Source: Candidatus Saccharimonadota bacterium (GTDB lineage Bacteria; Patescibacteriota; Saccharimonadia; Saccharimonadales; Saccharimonadaceae). From it: a stretch of 57,788 nucleotides of DNA. Location of the stretch: assembly GCA_017404725.1 (NCBI GenBank), contig JAFRBS010000018.1, positions 1 through 57,788 on the forward strand, written 5' to 3'. This document shows positions 52,985 to 57,788 of this stretch, piece after piece (within the stretch, counting starts at the first letter, position 1; each line of letters opens with the position of its first letter). Both the position numbers and the translations under genes were made by a program. The notes below the pieces were generated by a model. That model was not told the DNA's origin, did not search any database, and saw nothing but the letters and a program-made list of their open reading frames with translations.

Positions 52985-53662
52985 ATGTTAGGTATTTTGC
53001 TAATTTTGCTTTTTTGTGCCTTTCTCGCTTTTGTTTTCTCGGATACTCCTAAAGATAAGGAAGAAAAAGAGAAGAAGGACCCGAAGTTTGAGTCGCAGAT
53101 GAAAAAACTCTGGAATATTGCGCAGTCTTCCATGCGCGATCGGAAGCCGGTTCGGGCGGAAAAAGCGCTGCTTACGATTCTGAAGTTTGATGAGAAAAAT
53201 GCGGCGGCGTATAATCGGCTCGGGATTTTGTATGCGAAAAGTCAGAGGTTTGATGAGGCGATCGAATGTTTCGAGATTGCGCAGTCGCTCGATAATAACG
53301 CGTCGTCGCTGCATAACGTTGGGCTGATTTATCTCGAGACCGGCGCGTATGAGAAGGCGATTATGGCTTTTCGTCAGGCTTTGGAGCTCGAGGGCGATGT
53401 TCCGGCGCGGTATATTGCGCTGGCTAAAGCCGAGGAGAAAGTAGGAAATCGGAAGAATGCTATCGAGGCGCTCGAGGCCGCGTTCGATCTCGATCATGCC
53501 GTTTCGACTTTGCGTCAGATTCTGGAGATTTATGAGGCGGCAGATGATTCTGAGAACGTCGCCGCGACGACCGCTCGGATCGAGGCGCAAATCGCCGAAA
53601 ATGCTAAAAAGCGGGCCGAAAATGCGAGAAGGCGGGGGCTGCGCGTTCGCCGGCACGCTTAG
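52985..53662 (+). CDS. membrane-anchored TPR protein
   Basis: 225 residues. One N-terminal membrane segment (2-19), then about three to four TPR repeats (60-170) with AAAYNRLGILYAKSQRFDEAIECF and SSLHNVGLIYLETGAYEKAIMAF. The basic C-terminal end is Arg-rich. It may scaffold complexes at the membrane; partners are unknown. Confidence 0.8.
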   Translation: MLGILLILLFCAFLAFVFSDTPKDKEEKEKKDPKFESQMKKLWNIAQSSMRDRKPVRAEKALLTILKFDEKNAAAYNRLGILYAKSQRFDEAIECFEIAQSLDNNASSLHNVGLIYLETGAYEKAIMAFRQALELEGDVPARYIALAKAEEKVGNRKNAIEALEAAFDLDHAVSTLRQILEIYEAADDSENVAATTARIEAQIAENAKKRAENARRRGLRVRRHA

Positions 53663-53777
53663 CCTGCTAGGGGATTTCGCGCTTGATTTTTGTCGAAATC
53701 TGTGATATAATAGATAGGTTGGTGTAAATTTTCTAGTACCTTGCCAAAGACACGGCAAGAAGAAAAGGAGGAAAACC

Positions 53778-54650
53778 ATGTTCTTTACAAAGAAGAAAGT
53801 CGCAACCGTTATTTTAGCATTTGTGCTGCTTTTCTCCATCGTTAGCCCGGCCTCTAGAATGACCGCTAACGCTGCCCAAAAGGAGAATCATGGATTATCG
53901 GAAACCCAGGTCGCTTTTGTAAAAAAGTGCTGGCCGATTGTTCATGAACTTTGCGAAAAAAGCCTCACAAAGGACGGCCTCGGCGATTCGGATTACGTTC
54001 TGCTCGCCCAAGTTGCGCTCGAGAGTTTTTATTTCAAGAGCGATATTAGTCGGGACAAGAACAACGATCTCGGAATCGACGCTTATGAGACTGAGACGCA
54101 ATCGATATATGAACATGCGCGTCGGTTCGACTCCCACGAAGAATGTTATGCTTATCATGTAGACTTAATGATTAGGAAGTATAAAACTGCCGCAAGACAT
54201 CATGACGACCCGTTTACGTTTGTTAAACTTATCGCGGAGAGTTATGCCCCGGGGTCGGACGAGTATGTTGATAGCATCACGGAGTTGATCAAAAAATTTG
54301 CGCGGTATAATGTGCAGTATTATCGTGAGAAAATTTGGGAGGTCAAAAAGCCGCTGAACCGGGCGAAGAGGATTCTGGCGGAAACGAAGGCGCGTTTTGC
54401 TGAGAGAACTAAGGAGCTAATGGCTTTAGACAGGATTCGTGTTGATGAATTATGCAAGGCGTGCAAGACGAAGCAGTCGAAAAAGCCGCTCGGGCTAAAT
54501 AGTCCGATCGATCCGGACGAGGTTAACTATGGGAAATCCATCCGAAATTTAAGGCGAAATATTAAGAGATGGAAGAAGGACCTGCGGCGCGTCAAAAAGG
54601 ATGCGCATACGACTTTTCGCACGCTCAGGCTGGCCAGCCGTAGGGCGTAA
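53778..54650 (+). CDS. secreted glucosaminidase-like protein
   Basis: 290 residues. A signal peptide (about 1-33) precedes a lysozyme-like domain similar to the glucosaminidase of FlgJ/LytG type: LLAQVALES with the likely catalytic E82, then KNNDLGIDAY and a late DPFTFVKLIAESYA. The tail is rich in Arg and Lys and is predicted coiled, so it may bind peptidoglycan or nucleic acid. AAGGAGGA precedes the ATG. The leader has a CTTGCC...GGCAAG hairpin. A terminator follows. It probably cuts peptidoglycan, perhaps of the host. Confidence 0.75.
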   Translation: MFFTKKKVATVILAFVLLFSIVSPASRMTANAAQKENHGLSETQVAFVKKCWPIVHELCEKSLTKDGLGDSDYVLLAQVALESFYFKSDISRDKNNDLGIDAYETETQSIYEHARRFDSHEECYAYHVDLMIRKYKTAARHHDDPFTFVKLIAESYAPGSDEYVDSITELIKKFARYNVQYYREKIWEVKKPLNRAKRILAETKARFAERTKELMALDRIRVDELCKACKTKQSKKPLGLNSPIDPDEVNYGKSIRNLRRNIKRWKKDLRRVKKDAHTTFRTLRLASRRA

Positions 54651-54656
54651 TTTCAG

Positions 54657-54684
54657 AAGCCATCACGAAAGTGGTGGCTTTTTT
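54657..54684 (+). terminator. glucosaminidase terminator
   Basis: AAGCCATCAC-GAAA-GTGGTGGCTT with T run. Confidence 0.85.
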
Positions 54685-54697
54685 ATGCGGGGTGTGT

Positions 54698-54703
54698 TAT
54701 AAT
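54698..54703 (+). promoter_or_regulatory. tRNA-Thr promoter -10
   Basis: TATAAT placing the start within a few bases of the tRNA 5' end at 54713. Confidence 0.55.
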
Positions 54704-54712
54704 GAGTATAAT

Positions 54713-54788
54713 GCCGCGATAGCTCAGTTGGTAGAGCGCATCCATGGTAAGGATGAGGTCACCGGTTCAAACCCGGTTCGCGGCTCCA
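54713..54788 (+). tRNA. tRNA-Thr (GGT)
   Basis: Acceptor GCCGCGA/TCGCGGC, anticodon GGT in CATCCAT-GGT-AAGGATG, T arm ACCGG-TTCAAAC-CCGGT, discriminator T and encoded CCA. A fic remnant starts 7 nt later. Confidence 0.92.
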
Positions 54789-54795
54789 TTTTTGT

Positions 54796-55439
54796 ATGGC
54801 TTATCCATGCATAGCGAATTTAAATAATTACATCAATAGTGACGACGGCGAGCAGTATGATCTACTTAAAATCGCTATCGCCAATCATCGTTTCGTCTGG
54901 ATCCATCCATTCGGCAATGGCAATGGTCGCACCGACAGACTCATGACCTATGCGCTTCTTTGCAAGAAGGGTTATATTGTGCCAAATAAAATGCGCTTAT
55001 TTAACCCAACGGCTGTTTTTGCCGGTGATCGTAATAAGTATTATGATATGCTGGCTCTCGCCGATGATTATAAAGACGAGCATATTTTGGAGTGGTGCGA
55101 ATACTTCCTGTCTGGGGTTCGTGATGAGATTAAGAAATCCGAATCTCTTGCCGACGCAGAGTTCGTGAATAAGAAGATTTTGCTTCCGTCCGTTGATCGT
55201 ATGGAAAAAGCTGGTATTGTTTCTCGACTAGAAAGTAATATCCTTGGCCGCGCTGTTCGGAAGTCACTTCCGTTGCTATCGCTCAGCAAATTAAGAAGCT
55301 TCGTGATCGCAACCTCATTAAGCCGACTCGTGAAGGTGGTCGCGAATACGAAATTAGTTTTGAGAATAGCGAACTGACGCGTGTTACTTTGGAACAGATG
55401 GATCTTGCTGGGTTGCTCCCGATCAGAGTGGATCGCTAA
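54796..55439 (+). pseudogene. fic remnant, truncated and frameshifted
   Basis: The first frame encodes the Fic core with HPFGNGNGR (consensus HPFxxGNGR) near residue 37, but the N-terminal part of the domain is missing, cut just after tRNA-Thr. Near 55263 the frame shifts by one base: the old frame ends at 55377 in unlike residues, while the next frame reads a good C-terminal winged-helix-like end (SVAIAQQIKKLRDRNLIKPT) to TAA at 55437-55439. Fic enzymes transfer AMP or similar groups to proteins. The break and the tRNA junction suggest an integrated piece in decay. Confidence 0.75.
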
Positions 55440-55454
55440 AAGTAGTACATGAGG

Positions 55455-55484
55455 ACCCGCCAGAAATGGCGGGTGGCTCGATTT
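55455..55484 (+). terminator. hairpin after the fic remnant
   Basis: ACCCGCCA-GAAA-TGGCGGGT (55455-55474), followed by GGCTCGATTTTA. It lies inside the low-confidence frame at 55466. Confidence 0.55.
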
Positions 55485-55627
55485 TAGAGGGCCGCTTGTC
55501 CTTGAGAAATATAGTCACGAATGTTGTTGATATTAGACCTGGCAATGTTGAATTAATTTACTTAAAAACCTCGGCGGGAACGAATCCAGACCGAGGCGCT
55601 GTATCTCTATTTTATCATAATTTCTGA
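55466..55627 (+). other. short open frame of uncertain status
   Basis: 53 codons from ATG, open further upstream in the same frame through the end of the fic remnant. It reads as a mixed polar segment (NIVTNVVDIRPGNVELIYLK) with no known domain. It may be the tail of a lost gene. Confidence 0.2.
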
Positions 55628-55645
55628 CAAAATTGGTAAAAAGTA

Positions 55646-55674
55646 TTGCACTTTTTCAAAATCTGTGTTATCAT
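55646..55674 (+). promoter_or_regulatory. promoter of the small RNA at 55681
   Basis: TTGCAC (55646-55651), exactly 17 bp, TATCAT (55669-55674). No ORF follows. Confidence 0.65.
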
Positions 55675-55680
55675 TAGTAA

Positions 55681-55760
55681 TGAAAGAGGCCGGCTCGAAA
55701 GGCGTCCGTTATGGATACTTGCCCTGGTAGGGATAGAGCCGGTTTCGCCTTGTCTGCAAT
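55681..55760 (+). ncRNA. pseudoknotted RNA facing a DUF3800 gene
   Basis: An 11-bp stem with two G-U pairs joins 55686-55696 to 55736-55746. Inside are CCCT-GGT-AGGG (55722-55732) and a TCC/GGA hairpin. AAGGCG (55699-55704), in the loop, is the exact complement of CGCCTT (55746-55751) just after the stem: a pseudoknot. The 3' end meets the stop of the convergent DUF3800 gene. Small RNAs of the DUF3800 motif set are known near such genes; whether this is one of them needs a covariance search. Confidence 0.6.
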
Positions 55761-55763
55761 TTT

Positions 55764-56396
55764 CTACATAAGATCGAGCGACTTGAGCTCGACTATTTTC
55801 TTTCGAATAATATTGATGTATTCATCAGAATCCGTTTTTTCTTTCTGTAATGAGCGGTTAATTGACCCAACGATAATGTCGGTTAGCTGGATAAGATTAT
55901 CTCGGCGAGAATCACTTGTATCGAAATCTGCGACTTTCTTGTTTTCTCCAGAGTTCAGTTCGCGACGGATGTAAGTTTTTACGCGCAATTTATATTGTCT
56001 TGTATATTTACCATCCATTCTAATCGCAGCGTCTTCTAGTGGCATAATCGCAAGCAACTCCTTGGTGGACCAGTTATAAAGCTTATCGTTGGCTGCCAAT
56101 TTAAACATATTTGGATACTTTGCCTTATCCACATAAACCGCATAGATATCAAAATTGTACTGATTTACGATTCTTAAGAACTCTAGCTTAATAGGCTTAG
56201 CTGTCGTCCTAAACTTGAATTCATGCGAATCTTTCCATCCGAGTGAACGTCGGTATTGAGAAATTGCGTCGTCTACCAGTTGTGCTGACTCAGAATCAAT
56301 AAAGATTGCACTGGCCATCACGAATGTGGAGCTACTAGCTCCGGCCTTGAAGCCGGGATCGCCCGAATCATCTATAAAAACTAATTGCTTGCTCAT
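55764..56396 (-). CDS. DUF3800 protein
   Basis: 210 residues. VFIDDSGDPGF (acids D9, D10 and D13) and the C-terminal NLIQLTDIIVGSI are marks of the DUF3800 family, which has an RNase H-like arrangement of acids but no proven function. The minus-strand TATAAT (56404-56409) ends 7 nt before the ATG. The gene is convergent with the pseudoknotted RNA. It lies next to the fic remnant at tRNA-Thr, a mobile-looking spot. Confidence 0.85.
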   Translation of the reverse strand: MSKQLVFIDDSGDPGFKAGASSSTFVMASAIFIDSESAQLVDDAISQYRRSLGWKDSHEFKFRTTAKPIKLEFLRIVNQYNFDIYAVYVDKAKYPNMFKLAANDKLYNWSTKELLAIMPLEDAAIRMDGKYTRQYKLRVKTYIRRELNSGENKKVADFDTSDSRRDNLIQLTDIIVGSINRSLQKEKTDSDEYINIIRKKIVELKSLDLM

Positions 56397-56460
56397 TTCT
56401 CCAATTATATCATATCTTCTTCAGTTTATAGCATGGTTGCTAGCACATTGCGGTTTTTTG

Positions 56461-56488
56461 TTGACATGGAAAATGGTTGTGGTATAAT
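56461..56488 (+). promoter_or_regulatory. promoter of the FISUMP protein at 56555
   Basis: TTGACA, 16 bp, TATAAT. A leader of ~65 nt follows with a GGGA...TCCC hairpin and the CGGAGGAG ribosome site. Confidence 0.75.
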
Positions 56489-56554
56489 GGAGAGTAATTA
56501 GGGAGGTGTTTCCCAATTAACATTAATATTATTAACCTTTTCGGAGGAGACAAT

Positions 56555-57788
56555 ATGAAGAATACAAGAAAAAACTTAATGACAGCGGGCTTGACGGCGA
56601 GCTTGGGGCTTAGTGCGTTCGCGGCGGCGGTAATGGCGCCGGGGGCGTTTGCGGCGACGTCGACGAACGGGAATACGCGAGTCGAGATGGAAGTTGCGAC
56701 GTCGATCGCGATGAAGATTGTCTCGCCGAATGATACGGATCCGGACTGTTTGGCCGAGAGTGGCGTTACTTACGGCGTGGTTAACCGCTATGCTTATAGT
56801 AACGGCGAAGGCGGGAAAGTTGTCGACACCTTCGACGGCCGGGAAGGTCAGAAAGACGAAATCAACACGAACACCTCTTGTGCGAAGCTGAACATGACGC
56901 CGAATACGTTCGATTCGACTTATTCCGACGTAACCGTCTACACGAACAGCGGTACGGGTTACGCGATTTCGGTCCAGCCAGTCGGCGGGTCGGCGGCGCT
57001 TTTAAACGTAAACGATAATACCTCGACGATTCCGGCGGGCGTCCTGGTCGAGAACAACGGGACTGTTTCCGGCGGCCAGAACCTCTGGTCTTATAAGACA
57101 GACAACGGGATCCAGCAGACTTGGTCGGCGATGGGGACGAGCGCGACGACGATTAAATCTTACGACACAGAAACGAGCGGCGGGGAAACGACGCGCGTTA
57201 CTTACGGCGTCTCGACAGGGAACAACGCGACGGGTACGTACGTAGGCTCGCTGACTTATACCGCAACGATGTTCGACGGAAGCTCGAACCCGTACGTCTC
57301 GGACGTAGCGATTCCGGCGGTCGCGAACTTAATCGCGAACACAGATAACTTATCGATTCCGTTCGGCCACGCGGCGAACGTTACGGTTACCCCGGCGGAA
57401 GGTTATTATCTTTCCGGCGTGACTTGCCCGACCGGCTTTACTTGTACCGGCTATTCTACGGACATTCCGACGACTTACCCGGCAGGGTCGCAGACGATTA
57501 CCGTTACGAACGGGAACACGAATACGACCGGGACCCTCGCTCTGACCGTTTCGCCGCTTTCGCTCAGCAATATCTCGACGATGCAAGAGATGTCGCCGGC
57601 GATCGTTCAGGGGACGGCGACAGGCGCGTCGAAGAGTTTAGCCGATACCCGTGGCGGCTCGTATACCGTAACGAAACTCGCAGATAACAACATCTGGATG
57701 ACGCAAGATCTGAAACTAGGTGGCAGCGCGGCCGTCGCGTTAGACAGCACGAACTCTGACTTGCCATCCGGCGCGTCCTACACCCTCC
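56555..57788 (+). CDS. FISUMP-type surface protein, 5' part
   Basis: 411 codons run off the right edge. A signal peptide (about 1-33, ending PGAFA-ATS) precedes a beta-rich domain (VEMEVATSIAMKIVS...), then one copy of the TP..GYYLSGVTCPTGFTCTGYST repeat and the start of a FISUMP domain (ADTRGGSYTVTKLADNNIWMTQDLK). The family match is clear and the repeat matches those in the gene at the left edge. CGGAGGAG precedes the ATG. Role in surface attachment is inference. Confidence 0.85.
   Translation, partial: MKNTRKNLMTAGLTASLGLSAFAAAVMAPGAFAATSTNGNTRVEMEVATSIAMKIVSPNDTDPDCLAESGVTYGVVNRYAYSNGEGGKVVDTFDGREGQKDEINTNTSCAKLNMTPNTFDSTYSDVTVYTNSGTGYAISVQPVGGSAALLNVNDNTSTIPAGVLVENNGTVSGGQNLWSYKTDNGIQQTWSAMGTSATTIKSYDTETSGGETTRVTYGVSTGNNATGTYVGSLTYTATMFDGSSNPYVSDVAIPAVANLIANTDNLSIPFGHAANVTVTPAEGYYLSGVTCPTGFTCTGYSTDIPTTYPAGSQTITVTNGNTNTTGTLALTVSPLSLSNISTMQEMSPAIVQGTATGASKSLADTRGGSYTVTKLADNNIWMTQDLKLGGSAAVALDSTNSDLPSGASYTL

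Noticed and set aside
55466-55627. A real gene after the fic remnant
   Set aside because: No ribosome site, a hairpin over the start codon, and no known domain; kept only as a low-confidence frame.

Overview
The window reads as a chromosomal segment of a Candidate Phyla Radiation bacterium, most likely Candidatus Saccharibacteria (TM7). The support is indirect but consistent. Two cell-surface proteins carry FISUMP-type domains. There are two DUF5663-like proteins, a type IV pilin with its prepilin peptidase, an LPKTG surface protein, FemAB/MurJ cell-wall genes and several small toxin-antitoxin pairs, and no gene for amino-acid, nucleotide or lipid synthesis. TGA is used as an ordinary stop, so this is not a UGA-glycine lineage. 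The lineage call is inference.

Layout. 1-934: 3' end of a large FISUMP-type surface protein. 935-1454: a compact transcription unit with a structured leader, a 25-residue basic peptide and terminator hairpins, then the rpsA leader. 1455-4684: rpsA-femAB, a convergent VapBC-type pair, tRNA-Asn. 4759-5117: a strong promoter and a ~275-nt rod-like RNA of unknown class. 5175-18064: infB, a DsbA-like thiol protein, a CBS protein, aspS, an HTH-GHKL-DUF4325 regulator with repeated operators, rnj, a DUF5663 protein, and on the minus strand priA-def-fmt. 18070-29800: recJ, RelB/YafQ, bS21, adk-map, ftsA-ftsZ, an NrdR homologue without zinc cysteines, a thioredoxin-like protein, an HD protein and ileS. 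29889-34449: a cell-surface cluster from two consensus promoters, ending in an LPKTG protein. 34566-40014: rplU, parAB, a short RSH (p)ppGpp enzyme, rnhA, a CYTH protein and a lone KwaB-like (DUF4868) gene. 40015-45000: a second toxin-antitoxin pair, pilin and prepilin peptidase, an AI-2E-type transporter and two tRNA-Pro genes flanking a GT39-type glycosyltransferase. 45003-54650: tandem hairpin repeats, ftsH, murJ, a methyltransferase, tRNA-Ala, trpS, a pseudouridine synthase, a holB-like gene, a TPR protein and a secreted glucosaminidase-like enzyme. 54713-57788: tRNA-Thr followed directly by a truncated, frameshifted fic remnant, then a pseudoknotted small RNA with its own promoter facing a DUF3800 gene, then the 5' part of a second FISUMP-type surface protein.

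Gene regulation looks unusual. About nineteen protein genes have a TATAAT-like box ending 6-8 nt before the start codon and no Shine-Dalgarno, which predicts leaderless mRNAs. Genes with a real leader nearly all have a clear Shine-Dalgarno. Long hairpins are abundant at gene ends and inside genes. Three (after infB, rnj and ileS) share a core but have outer arms that mirror the end of their own gene. Similar palindromes are inserted in frame inside ileS and perhaps femAB.

Most interesting: the DUF3800 gene with its facing pseudoknotted RNA, the unclassified RNA at 4794-5070, the mirrored hairpin family with its in-frame relatives, the leaderless promoter rule, and the NrdR homologue that has lost its zinc ribbon cysteines.
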